Source: Sporomusa sp.
Lineage (GTDB): Bacteria; Bacillota_C; Negativicutes; Sporomusales; Sporomusaceae
Assembly (NCBI GenBank): GCA_029256645.1
Contig: JAQSXM010000006.1
Location: 1-23,695, forward strand
Length of the DNA: 23,695 nucleotides
Direction: 5' to 3'
Shown: piece after piece, positions 7,123 to 15,305 of the stretch
Layout: each line of letters opens with the position of its first letter
How positions within the stretch are numbered: the first letter of the stretch is position 1
Position numbers and translations under genes: made by a program
Notes under the pieces: model-generated
Databases searched by the model: none
Seen by the model: only the letters and a program-made list of their open reading frames with translations
Told to the model about the DNA's origin: nothing

Positions 7123-7722
7123 ATGCCGAACGATACCGATAATCCAGGATCTTCATCGCTATTAGGTTCAATAACCCGGATGCTGGACGCTAATATTAGT
7201 GCCGGGGCAGGCCCTGACAATCTAATTACAGTTTTAGCGCTGCTATGTTTATTTTCTATTGTTAATAAAAGCAATGCAATCAGCCAGCCAGTCCAAATTC
7301 AACCGGCAGCTAATAGCAATCCTCTACATAAACTACTGGGTGACTTGACAAAGGGCGGTGACGGCGGCGGTATCGGCGGCAGCGGTCTCTCGCCTGATAC
7401 ATTAATGTCACTATTACCGCTGTTAAATAGTCCTCAACTTAAGTCAAAACTCAATCCGGGCACAATGAGTACAGTGCTCGGATTATTAAACAATCTAGGT
7501 GGTATTGGCGGCAATACTCAAGACAAACCTAAAACGGAAGGTAAACCTGAACCACAAAAACAGCCTAGAGAATCCGAGCCTGCGCCTCAATCGCCTGTTC
7601 CCGATCAGCAGCCTGCGCCGACTCTTAAACAACAACCAATACCCTCCCCTGACGCAGAAGAGCCTGAGGATCAGGACGGTAAGAATTATGGCCGTTATTT
7701 AAACTGGAAAAATAATTTTTGA
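7123..7722 (+). CDS. Hypothetical Gly- and Pro/Gln-rich protein, partner of the YbaB paralogue (199 aa)
   Basis: I do not recognise the family. There is a hydrophobic segment at about 31-48 (PDNLITVLALLCLFSIVN), then a Gly-rich linker (78-88), then two Leu-rich repeats of similar flavour (SPDTLMSLLPLLN 90-102 and NPGTMSTVLGLLNN 111-124), and a long Pro/Gln/Glu tail (135-185) that is surely disordered, ending YLNWKNNF. The Gly-Gly and Leu-Leu pattern recalls uncharacterised Firmicute sporulation-cluster proteins, but that is only an impression. GGAGGAGGT precedes the ATG 12 bp after the YbaB-like stop. The transcript ends at a very strong terminator directly after the stop. Confidence 0.8.
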   Translation: MPNDTDNPGSSSLLGSITRMLDANISAGAGPDNLITVLALLCLFSIVNKSNAISQPVQIQPAANSNPLHKLLGDLTKGGDGGGIGGSGLSPDTLMSLLPLLNSPQLKSKLNPGTMSTVLGLLNNLGGIGGNTQDKPKTEGKPEPQKQPRESEPAPQSPVPDQQPAPTLKQQPIPSPDAEEPEDQDGKNYGRYLNWKNNF

Positions 7723-7723
7723 A

Positions 7724-7768
7724 AATGACAAAACCGGGGGATAAATGCCCCCGGTTTTGTCATTCTTT
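7724..7768. terminator. Strong bidirectional terminator
   Basis: A perfect 17-bp stem (7724-7740 against 7748-7764; core aaaaccggggg/cccccggtttt) with a 7-base loop lies right after the 199-aa gene stop and 10-13 bases before the end of the convergent DUF2148 gene. The flanks are not a pure T-run, but the aaaa/tttt inside the stem gives U-rich ends on both strands. Confidence 0.85.
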
Positions 7769-7777
7769 CTATGTATG

Positions 7778-8308
7778 TTATGTTCGATCAAAAAACGGAC
7801 TTTTCCCCGACACACTTAGTGGAATACCGTAAGCAATACTGACATCCTCCTCAAATATATCGAGATTAAGTGCTGCACGTCCAATTGAAAACATAATCCT
7901 ATTATCGACATGATGCTGAGCAGCTACACCCACTGCTGACCCCAGCGCAATCCCTAAGTCCCCGGCACTAATAGCGCAAACTCCCGACTTTTCAGTGTTT
8001 TCTTTACAGTTGGCATAGCCGCAATAACTGCAGGGCTGAACTCCCAGCGGCTTGACCCTTTGGCCCATTAAGAGGGCCAAGGGCGTTTTCTCCAGACATT
8101 GTGCGTCACGTTCAAAAAACTGAGCGCCGCTGGCTACAGCGATTTTTTTCATTTCCTCTACCAGTTGATCTTTGGTCCTGCCTTTTATAATCAAGACGAC
8201 TAAATTGTCAATGCCCCTGGCTTTAGGGGCTGTCCGGGCAGCGATACACATCAAATCCGCAACCTGCTCGATGGCCCGCTGCTCACTCTCCTTACTTTGC
8301 AGAATCAT
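7778..8308 (-). CDS. DUF2148 ferredoxin-like Fe-S protein
   Basis: This 176-aa protein matches the DUF2148 family in length and in its Cys cluster CSYCGYANCKENTEKSGVC (C-x2-C-x4-C-x9-C, about residues 92-110), which probably binds an Fe-S cluster. The N-terminal part (AADLM-type helix, then LVVLIIKGRTKDQLVEEMKK) and the C-terminal SVGVAAQHH...RIMFSIG part are also typical. The function is unknown. Such genes are common in strict anaerobes. It follows mutS2 by 40 bp on the same strand and may be co-transcribed; it ends at the strong bidirectional terminator. Confidence 0.85.
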   Translation of the reverse strand: MILQSKESEQRAIEQVADLMCIAARTAPKARGIDNLVVLIIKGRTKDQLVEEMKKIAVASGAQFFERDAQCLEKTPLALLMGQRVKPLGVQPCSYCGYANCKENTEKSGVCAISAGDLGIALGSAVGVAAQHHVDNRIMFSIGRAALNLDIFEEDVSIAYGIPLSVSGKSPFFDRT

Positions 8309-8348
8309 TGCTCTTCTCCCCCATATATTATTTTATAGACTGTCTATA

Positions 8349-10709
8349 CTAAGCCAATCTAGCTATAGTAGCGCCTGTGCCACCTTCGTTAAGTTCAGCT
8401 ATCTGTATATCTTTTATATGTGGGTGATTCTTAAGATATGCCATTACTCCTTTGCGCAAGACACCAGTGCCCTTGCCGTGAATAATAAGCACCTCACTTA
8501 AGCCTGACAGGATTGCATCATCAATATATTTATCGAGAATGTTTTCAGCCTCTTCAATTGTTGTGCCGCGAATATCAATTTGTCGTGCTGCTGTTGCAAC
8601 ATTATTCAAGCTGACACGTTTGCTGGCTGTTGGTTCTTGATGTTTACCAGATTCAGCAAGTGCGCGGCAAGCCGCTATCGGGACCGTAAATTTTAAGATT
8701 CCCAGCTGGACTGTTACGTCGGTACCGTTTACAGTCAGTACTTCCCCTTTCTGCTTTAAGGTGGCAACATAGACAGTCATTCCCGGTTTTAGCATTGCCG
8801 CGGGTAACCCGGGGAGATGTTCCAGGTCCTCTATATCAAGTCGATTAACCTCCGCACTACTTGCTTTGATTCTCCGCCGGGCATTATCAATAGCATTTTG
8901 CCTTTCCCGGCCGCTATGCTCAGAAAACTGTTCTTTAAGCTCGGAAATTATTTCTTCCGCATTGCGTCTGGCTTGGCGAATGATGGTGGCAGCCTCTTCC
9001 TGCGCCTTTGCTAATACAACAGTCTTTTTTTCGGCAATAATCTGCTCTTTGACAGATAATTTTTCTTTTGCTTTATTCAATTCCTGCTCTAAGCGCGTTA
9101 CTGTATCCAAGCGTGCAGTAAACGATTTTTTCTGTTCTTCCAAGGCGTGCAGAACTACTTCAAAATCAGCATGCTCTTTATTAATTAATTCCTTAGCTCT
9201 GTCAACTATCCCGTCCTCTAATCCAAGTCGCCGGCTAATTGCAAAGGCATTACTGCTGCCAGGAATCCCAATAAGCAGCCGATAAGTAGGCCTCAGGGTT
9301 TGTATATCAAATTCTACGCTGGCATTTTCAATTCCATGTCTAGTATAAGCAAATGTTTTTAGTTCACTATAGTGCGTAGTCGCAATGGTTTTGGCACCAA
9401 TGGTATGAATATGTTCAAGGATGGCCATTGCCAAAGCGGCTCCTTCACTAGGATCTGTACCTGCACCAATTTCATCAATAAGTACTAAATCGTCAGCAGA
9501 TATTTTCTTAAGTATTCCAACCAAATTGGTCATATGTCCGGAGAAGGTACTCAAACTTTGTTCAATACTCTGCTCATCACCAATATCGGCAAAAATATTG
9601 CCAATAATCGGCATCTCAGAGTCAGGCGCAGCCGGCACAAACAACCCGGCTTGTGTCATTAGCGCAAATAAACCCACAGTTTTAAGGGTTACCGTTTTCC
9701 CCCCGGTGTTTGGTCCGGTAATAAGTAAGGTAGTAAAGTGCCTGCCCAGCTGTACATCAATGGGCACCACCTGTTCAACGGGAATCAGGGGATGCCGTGC
9801 TTGAATCAAATTGACATAGCCCTGATGATTAATTACCGGTTCAATAGCCTGCATATCAATACTCAGCTTAGCTTTGGCAAAAATAAAATCCAGGCGGGCT
9901 AAAACAGCAAGGTTTTCTGAAATGGCTGCTGACACTTTGGCGATATGACCGGCTACCACCGTCAATATCCGTTCAATCTCTGTTTTTTCAGCAGCCATAA
10001 GTTGTTTTATATCATTGTTCAAATTAACTATTGCAATTGGCTCAATAAACAGTGTGGCACCGCTGGCTGATTGATCGTGAACTATGCCGGGGAAATTATT
10101 GCGAAATTCCTGTTTAATCGGAATGACATACCGGTCACCACGCATAGTGACTAAAACATCCTGAAAATATTTCTGGTATTCGCCTGACCGTAAAATACTA
10201 TCCAGTCGTTCTTTTACACGGCCCTGTGTCTGTTTTATCTCCCGCCGGAGCTTTGAAAGTTCACTGCTGGCATCATCTCTGATCAAACCTTGTTCGGTCA
10301 CCGTAGACTCAATCATAGTTTCAATGTTTCTTAATACTGTTATCTGGTTGGCTACAGTGCTAAGCAGCGGTGTTGCTATAGGCAGGTCAACGAAAAAACT
10401 TTTCATACGTCTGGCGGCGTACAGGGTACTGCCTACTGCTAATAGTTCATGTGGTTCCAAAACAGCACCAAGTTCAGCCCTTTTTATGGTAGCCCGCACA
10501 TCGCGAATTCCCCCGAGTGGCACACTGGGAACATTATTTAACAGGCCACGGGCTTCGGCGGTTTCGGCCAGACGTTCTCTTACCTTGCCGGCATCATTGA
10601 CCGGCACCAAGCTTTCCGCAAGCTCCCGTCCCATAATTGAACCGGTGCGCTCGGCCAGCATGTCCCGAATTTTATTATATTCTAACGTTGACAACACGGC
10701 TGCTTCCAT
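8349..10709 (-). CDS. mutS2: Endonuclease MutS2
   Basis: This 786-aa protein of the MutS2 family (about 780-790 aa usual) has the MutS core/lever region (1-320), Walker A GPNTGGKT (332-339), Walker B LVLIDEIGAGTDP (408-420), a long charged coiled coil (about 515-625, the family insert) and a C-terminal Smr domain with IDIRG (711-715) and HGKGTG (744-749). MutS2 suppresses homologous recombination in some bacteria; in Bacillus it also acts on collided ribosomes. It lacks the mismatch-recognition N-terminal domain of MutS1. The ATG has AGAGGAGA upstream. It follows the U32 gene by only 18 bp, so they are in one operon. All nucleotide-binding motifs are intact. Confidence 0.96.
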   Translation of the reverse strand: MEAAVLSTLEYNKIRDMLAERTGSIMGRELAESLVPVNDAGKVRERLAETAEARGLLNNVPSVPLGGIRDVRATIKRAELGAVLEPHELLAVGSTLYAARRMKSFFVDLPIATPLLSTVANQITVLRNIETMIESTVTEQGLIRDDASSELSKLRREIKQTQGRVKERLDSILRSGEYQKYFQDVLVTMRGDRYVIPIKQEFRNNFPGIVHDQSASGATLFIEPIAIVNLNNDIKQLMAAEKTEIERILTVVAGHIAKVSAAISENLAVLARLDFIFAKAKLSIDMQAIEPVINHQGYVNLIQARHPLIPVEQVVPIDVQLGRHFTTLLITGPNTGGKTVTLKTVGLFALMTQAGLFVPAAPDSEMPIIGNIFADIGDEQSIEQSLSTFSGHMTNLVGILKKISADDLVLIDEIGAGTDPSEGAALAMAILEHIHTIGAKTIATTHYSELKTFAYTRHGIENASVEFDIQTLRPTYRLLIGIPGSSNAFAISRRLGLEDGIVDRAKELINKEHADFEVVLHALEEQKKSFTARLDTVTRLEQELNKAKEKLSVKEQIIAEKKTVVLAKAQEEAATIIRQARRNAEEIISELKEQFSEHSGRERQNAIDNARRRIKASSAEVNRLDIEDLEHLPGLPAAMLKPGMTVYVATLKQKGEVLTVNGTDVTVQLGILKFTVPIAACRALAESGKHQEPTASKRVSLNNVATAARQIDIRGTTIEEAENILDKYIDDAILSGLSEVLIIHGKGTGVLRKGVMAYLKNHPHIKDIQIAELNEGGTGATIARLA

Positions 10710-10727
10710 GTAAATTCTCCTCTAATA

Positions 10728-13226
10728 CTATAATACGCCTCTAAAAAAATGACCGCGGGTAATATGCTCATGCTCAACACCATTGGCTTTTTCCTGGAGG
10801 ATCAGCGGATGGCGCTCCCCTTGGTCAATAAGCTCACGGTATAGCCTGGTAATACTGGCTACATCCTTAACTAAACTATATTTCGCCTCAAACCGCAACC
10901 GGCTTAGCCCAGCGCGCATGAGTCGCGGAACATGCGGCAGCATAGACAGCTCTTTGGCATTAAGAATGTGCATGCGGCAAAACTGGTCAGTAGCGACAGG
11001 GAACAACTCATTCATTCTATCCTTTAGCCAGTATTGACCACGCAGGCAAGCCTGATTACAATTCCGGATGTCCTGACCGCCCAGAAAACTGCCAGGCATG
11101 CAATAGTCAGAAATCATTAGCGTCAAATGTCCATGCACTAAACATTCCAATTGGGCAAGCTTTTTTCCGGCAAGTACTTCGACCTGAGCAAAATTAAGTT
11201 CCGGCGAAAGTGTTAAGCTGGTTAAGCCTAAATCACTTAGATATTTTGCCGTGACGCTGTTATAGATATTTAACGGGTAATCTCCGTGCAAGGGCATATT
11301 AACAAGCCCCTTGAACAGATGAAGGGTGCCAATATTGCCTACACTTATGGCATCTGGCCTAATATCATTAAATAAAGCGGCGCTCTCTTTTAACTCTGCC
11401 ATTTGACTTTGCTGTACTAAGCGCGGTGTATTAAAAACAATCTTGCGACCGTGTTGCCGGACATAAGCTGCCGCATTATGATAATCTTCGCCAGATAGCG
11501 AGCGTTTTCCGAAACATTCGCCGCCAAACATGACAATATCAGCACCATTATCCACTGCGATTTTTACTTTGTCTACGGTATCAACATTTACCACAAGTTC
11601 CGGTTTGTTTCTTAGAGTTGCCGTTCGCACCTGTGGTACTAACGAACCAATAGATCTGTCTTTAGGAAGCGGCGCTCTGGCAAACCGGGCCAGACGTGCA
11701 ATTTCTAACTGTTCTACAGCCCGGCGCCTGGCATCATTCATCTCGCTGATTGGTACCATTACTTCACCTTGGATATGACAATCCAGATTGTTTAACGCAA
11801 AAACGGTAGTACCCAACCGCTCAATTTGTTTAGCCACACTATCTGGTGTAAGCGGTCGCTTTAATGCTTTCTCAGCGATAAATGCCGTTTCTGCGTGGCC
11901 GGTAAAACCTTCGTTATCCTGCACGGTTATTACTAACGGCTTGCCTTCTGTTACAGTTACTGTAACATCAACAGGTATCCGCCGCACCGCTTCCGCCCGG
12001 CTGAAGTACGACCTTGCCCGCTCCATCAGCTTAGCATCAAATATCTTAAAGACCCTGTCATTGTCACGAACAGGTGAAGTTACCGGAATAGCTACTGCGG
12101 TATTAGCCTGAGCCTCGGTTACGCTTGTACCATCAATGGTCATAGTGTGAACCGTGACATTAACCCGCCCGCCTACTTTAACCCAAAACTCAATAATATC
12201 ACCAATAGCCAGTGGTTCATCCAATTTAATAACGGCGATCTTTCCTGAGGCCTGATAACTAAGCACCCGGCCAACCCGAACCCCACGGTTATTGGGACGC
12301 CGGTCGCTCATCATATGGCGGCCATTTTTCCCATGGAGATGTGCAGTAGTAAAGTCACGGTTAAATATCTGCGCTAAATCCTTTTGATCCTGCTCACTAA
12401 TATTATATTCGTCCCTGTTTGCCAAATAACTGTCTATAGCCCGGCGGTAAGCATCTACAACAACAGCAACATATTCCGGACGCTTCATCCGTCCTTCAAT
12501 TTTAAAAGAGGCTACCCCAGCCTTAATCAGTTCTGGTAATACCTCAATAGTATTGAAATCTTTCGGACTCAACAGGTATTCCCCGGCATCAGCCTGACTT
12601 AAGACATCATTGCCATTAGCATCAACAAGGGTATAGGGCAGACGGCAAGGCTGGGCACAGCGACCACGATTACCGCTGCGACCACCAATCATACTGCTCA
12701 TCAGGCATTGTCCAGAATAAGAAATGCAAAGCGCACCATGAATAAAAGTCTCTATTTCTACTGTACAATTTTTACATATGTACTCAATATCCTTAAGCGG
12801 CAGCTCCCGTGCCAATACCACTCTTGCAAAACCCATGCCAGCCAAAAAATTCACACCCTCTAAGTTGTGAGCCGTCATTTGGGTGCTGGCATGAAGGGGC
12901 AGATCTGGTACAAGTTCTTTCGCTATAACAGCCACACCCAGATCCTGTACAATAATGGCATCTACACCAATCTTATATAAATGCCGTAAGTAGTCCGCCA
13001 AAGCCGGTAACTCACCCTCATCCAGCAGTGTATTAACCGTAATATATACAACTACCCCACGCAAATGAGCAAACCGTACAGCCTCCGCCAATTCATCATC
13101 AGTAAAATTGGGAGCATAGTGTCTGGCACCAAACATTTTACCCCCAAGGTAAACAGCATTTGCGCCGCCTTCTACTGCCGCAATCAGAGCTTCTTTTGTA
13201 CCGACAGGTGCGAGTAATTCAATCAC
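10728..13226 (-). CDS. U32 family protein with DUF3656 (probable RNA-hydroxylation enzyme)
   Basis: The N-terminal half is a U32 barrel: IELLAPVGTKEALIAAVEGG, DAVYLGG-type segment, and the signature with four conserved cysteines (numbering from the chosen GTG: C167, C174, C190, C194 in HGALCISYSGQC...RGRCAQPC). In studied relatives (RlhA, TrhP) these cysteines bind an Fe-S cluster and the enzymes hydroxylate RNA rather than cut proteins, so peptidase is a doubtful name. The middle fits DUF3656, and the C-terminal third has a second U32-like Cys set (SDYCMPGSFLGG, NCNQACLRGQYWL). The start was set at GTG 13226 because it gives the family's usual VIELLAP beginning and an AGGA 8 bases upstream; an ATG at 13235 would add three residues, but the ribosome binding site would nearly touch it. 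It overlaps the upstream gene by 8 bp. Confidence 0.9.
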   Translation of the reverse strand: MIELLAPVGTKEALIAAVEGGANAVYLGGKMFGARHYAPNFTDDELAEAVRFAHLRGVVVYITVNTLLDEGELPALADYLRHLYKIGVDAIIVQDLGVAVIAKELVPDLPLHASTQMTAHNLEGVNFLAGMGFARVVLARELPLKDIEYICKNCTVEIETFIHGALCISYSGQCLMSSMIGGRSGNRGRCAQPCRLPYTLVDANGNDVLSQADAGEYLLSPKDFNTIEVLPELIKAGVASFKIEGRMKRPEYVAVVVDAYRRAIDSYLANRDEYNISEQDQKDLAQIFNRDFTTAHLHGKNGRHMMSDRRPNNRGVRVGRVLSYQASGKIAVIKLDEPLAIGDIIEFWVKVGGRVNVTVHTMTIDGTSVTEAQANTAVAIPVTSPVRDNDRVFKIFDAKLMERARSYFSRAEAVRRIPVDVTVTVTEGKPLVITVQDNEGFTGHAETAFIAEKALKRPLTPDSVAKQIERLGTTVFALNNLDCHIQGEVMVPISEMNDARRRAVEQLEIARLARFARAPLPKDRSIGSLVPQVRTATLRNKPELVVNVDTVDKVKIAVDNGADIVMFGGECFGKRSLSGEDYHNAAAYVRQHGRKIVFNTPRLVQQSQMAELKESAALFNDIRPDAISVGNIGTLHLFKGLVNMPLHGDYPLNIYNSVTAKYLSDLGLTSLTLSPELNFAQVEVLAGKKLAQLECLVHGHLTLMISDYCMPGSFLGGQDIRNCNQACLRGQYWLKDRMNELFPVATDQFCRMHILNAKELSMLPHVPRLMRAGLSRLRFEAKYSLVKDVASITRLYRELIDQGERHPLILQEKANGVEHEHITRGHFFRGVL

Positions 13227-14136
13227 ATAGATCATCCTTTCCTAAAACGGCTACTAAAGCAGGGACAATACCTGTTAAATCAGTGATTGCCCCTACCGTT
13301 TTTTGCGCTTGATAGCCAAGAGCAATGAGCGGGACCTTATTCAACGTATGGGTCTTAACGCCCATATCCTCAAAATTACCATGGTCACTTGTTATAATCA
13401 TCAGGGTATCGGCAGGCAGCTGTTTATAAACTGTATCAATAAATTCATCAAGTATGCCCAGAATATTTTCAGCATGCTGCCAGTCTTGCTTATGACCCGC
13501 ACGGTCAGTCTGAAAATATTCAAATATGCTAAAGGAATATTTCCTGGAAATATTAACCAAATTACATGCGGCTTGTCTTGGACTGAGAACCGGAAGATGA
13601 CCTATGCCAAAATCAGGCAGCGTTGCATTGGTAATATCCTGATATACAGCCTCATTAATTTCCATCTCGGGTAATGACCTGAGTGGCAGCCCGGTACTCA
13701 GGGCTGCCAGTGTAATTGCCGAATGCCGTCGCTTACGTTTAGCAACCAGCTCAAAATAATTCGGTGTATACATATTGGCAGAAGTTGCCGGCAATCCGAT
13801 TGCTGTTAGCTTTTTCATAATATTAGTTTCAGTAATAATATTAGCAAGCTGCGGCCCCGGAAAAGCTTGCATATGGCTGCCCATAATCTTGGCTGTATTT
13901 AATCCTGTAAGAATAGCTGCCTGTCCTGTTGCACTTTGCGGTAACCCGGGCACACCCAGGGTAGCATCAATTGGTATTATACAGCGTTCTGGTGTTAAGA
14001 TTGAGCCAATATCATAAGTCATTGGCTGACCGAACAGTTGGTTGAACGTAGGTAAACCAAAACGGACGATTGGATTGATCTCAGGATTATTACTGCCTAA
14101 ACCAAACCCGTCAATAAATAGTAATAACACCCGCAT
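13219..14136 (-). CDS. Alkaline phosphatase superfamily metalloenzyme (iPGM-like, no lid domain)
   Basis: This 305-aa protein has the metal-binding pattern of the alkaline phosphatase / cofactor-independent phosphoglycerate mutase fold: LLLFIDGFG (D9), QSATGQAAILTG (S68, the probable phospho-acceptor), DRAGH (Asp and His ligands), MIITSDHGNFED and the His-bearing VKTHTLNKVPL. It is far shorter than GpmI (about 510 aa) and lacks room for the GpmI lid domain, so it is not the glycolytic enzyme; the substrate is unknown. The Shine-Dalgarno upstream of the ATG is weak. Its end overlaps the start of the U32 gene, so the two are probably translationally coupled. Confidence 0.83.
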   Translation of the reverse strand: MRVLLLFIDGFGLGSNNPEINPIVRFGLPTFNQLFGQPMTYDIGSILTPERCIIPIDATLGVPGLPQSATGQAAILTGLNTAKIMGSHMQAFPGPQLANIITETNIMKKLTAIGLPATSANMYTPNYFELVAKRKRRHSAITLAALSTGLPLRSLPEMEINEAVYQDITNATLPDFGIGHLPVLSPRQAACNLVNISRKYSFSIFEYFQTDRAGHKQDWQHAENILGILDEFIDTVYKQLPADTLMIITSDHGNFEDMGVKTHTLNKVPLIALGYQAQKTVGAITDLTGIVPALVAVLGKDDLCD

Positions 14137-14162
14137 TATGTGATCCCGTCCTTATATGCTGC

Positions 14163-14189
14163 ATAAGAAAGAAGAAGGGACATCCCTTC
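14163..14189 (-). terminator. Probable terminator after the DUF421 gene
   Basis: A 7-bp stem (gaaggga 14174-14180 against tcccttc 14183-14189) with a 2-base loop is followed on the minus strand by TTCTTTCTTATG. The stem is short and the U-tract is broken, so leakage into the metalloenzyme gene is likely. Confidence 0.5.
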
Positions 14190-14195
14190 CTCTCT

Positions 14196-14867
14196 TTAGT
14201 GCAACTCGTTTTCCTTGTCAGTTGCTTTCTCTGTCTTACCTGAATTTAGCTTTTCCTGCTCCCTTAAATGGGATGCAAGAAATTGGACATCATCCATAAA
14301 CGTCTCGAACTTCGTCCATTTTTCCCCAGCCAGGCTTAATGGGTTATTATACATGCTTTTAATATATTCCTCAAAATCTTTTTTAGTTAATGGATCATTT
14401 TCAGGTGTACGCAGCATTGTAAACTCACCGCAGCTTTCTAGGCGAGCTACTTCAATAGTACTTAAATCAGATAAATCAAGTCCCTTTTTGTGCAATTCCT
14501 GGCGCAGATCATCATAATTAAAATGGATTTTTGTAAAGTTTTTCCTAATGAGGCGCCCGTCTTTGACCAATGTTACCGGCGTACCCTCAAACCATTTGCG
14601 CAAGGTATTGTTCTTCAAGGCTAAATAGCCTAAAATCTGTTGCAACAACAGCAATGCTACCAAAGCCTCGACCCCAGCCACTAAGGTAGGGTTTTGATCC
14701 ATTGTACCAGCCACAATGATGTCACCAATGCCTACCATAATTACAAAATCAAATGGCGACAACTGACCAACAGTACGGTTGCCCATCATTCTGACAACAA
14801 TCAAAGCCAATGAGCATAAAATTATTAAGCGCAGTGCAACCTGACCCATTGAACCGCTATCAAACAC
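14196..14867 (-). CDS. DUF421 family membrane protein (YetF/YcaP type)
   Basis: This 223-aa protein has three hydrophobic segments in the first ~85 residues (about 11-26, 38-54, 62-83) and the conserved family region RMMGNRTVGQLSPFDFVIMVGIGD, then a soluble domain with EGTPVTLVKDGRLIRKNF and DDLRQELHKKGL. The C-terminus is a charged tail. In Bacillus, YetF-like proteins are linked to the spore and cell membrane, but the molecular role is not known. The start is GTG 14867, supported by AAGGAG 7 bases upstream; no ATG gives a better fit. It lies 75 bp downstream of zapA behind a weak hairpin and may be transcribed with it. Confidence 0.88.
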   Translation of the reverse strand: MFDSGSMGQVALRLIILCSLALIVVRMMGNRTVGQLSPFDFVIMVGIGDIIVAGTMDQNPTLVAGVEALVALLLLQQILGYLALKNNTLRKWFEGTPVTLVKDGRLIRKNFTKIHFNYDDLRQELHKKGLDLSDLSTIEVARLESCGEFTMLRTPENDPLTKKDFEEYIKSMYNNPLSLAGEKWTKFETFMDDVQFLASHLREQEKLNSGKTEKATDKENELH

Positions 14868-14929
14868 GGTACCACTCCTTTTCTGTCAGTATTATTAACA
14901 TGACTTCCAAGTGTTATACCGTATTACCG

Positions 14930-14959
14930 ACACTAAAAGAGGCTATTTATCCTCTTTTA
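14930..14959 (-). terminator. Weak terminator overlapping the zapA stop
   Basis: A 9-bp inverted repeat (cctctttta 14951-14959 and taaaagagg 14934-14942, 8-base loop) covers the zapA stop codon. On the minus strand it ends in only four U residues (CCTCTTTTAGTG), so termination would be partial. Confidence 0.4.
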
Positions 14960-15197
14960 TCAATTCAATTAGCTCAAGATAGTCCTGCTCTAACCGCAAA
15001 AACTCATCAGCAATATTTAATGCTGTCAATACAGCAATCTTGGTCGGTGAGAGCCGCAGGTTAGCTTTTGCCGTTTTCTTCATGCGTTCATCAAGCATGG
15101 CTGCTAAGCGTCTGATCCGCTCTTGTTCTATGCTACCTTTTAAAGCATAACTTTCACCGTATATCTCAACAGTAACTTTAGTTTTTATATCTGACAT
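14943..15197 (-). CDS. zapA: Cell division protein ZapA
   Basis: This 84-aa protein has the ZapA plan: KVTVEIYGESYALKG, then RIRRLAAMLDERMKK, then a long C-terminal helix (about 47-82) for tetramer coiled coils. ZapA bundles FtsZ filaments at the division ring. The gene sits in its usual Firmicute place near pheST and mutS2, but here an amino-acid permease gene intervenes. The ATG has GGTGGAG upstream. Confidence 0.92.
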   Translation of the reverse strand: MSDIKTKVTVEIYGESYALKGSIEQERIRRLAAMLDERMKKTAKANLRLSPTKIAVLTALNIADEFLRLEQDYLELIELIKEDK

Positions 15198-15264
15198 ACT
15201 CCACCTGAATTTAATATATTTATTGAGAATATACTTCTAGCACCTAAAAACTAATTCCTGCTAG

Positions 15265-15292
15265 AAAAAATAAAAAGGCGGGATAACCCGCC
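15265..15292 (-). terminator. Terminator after the permease gene
   Basis: A 6-bp G/C stem (ggcggg 15277-15282 against cccgcc 15287-15292) is followed on the minus strand by TTTTTATTTTTT. It lies 14 bases past the permease stop, and separates the permease from zapA. Confidence 0.88.
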
Positions 15293-15305
15293 CTGATACC
15301 AGTAA

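Noticed and set aside
8866..9285. 139-codon frame antisense to mutS2
   Set aside because: It is a Ser/Leu-rich shadow of a confidently assigned gene and has no ribosome binding site.
13303..13674. 123-codon frame antisense to the metalloenzyme gene
   Set aside because: It is a shadow frame; the minus-strand gene has clear catalytic motifs.
13219..14136. Calling the metalloenzyme a glycolytic phosphoglycerate mutase (GpmI)
   Set aside because: It is about 200 residues too short and has no room for the lid domain.
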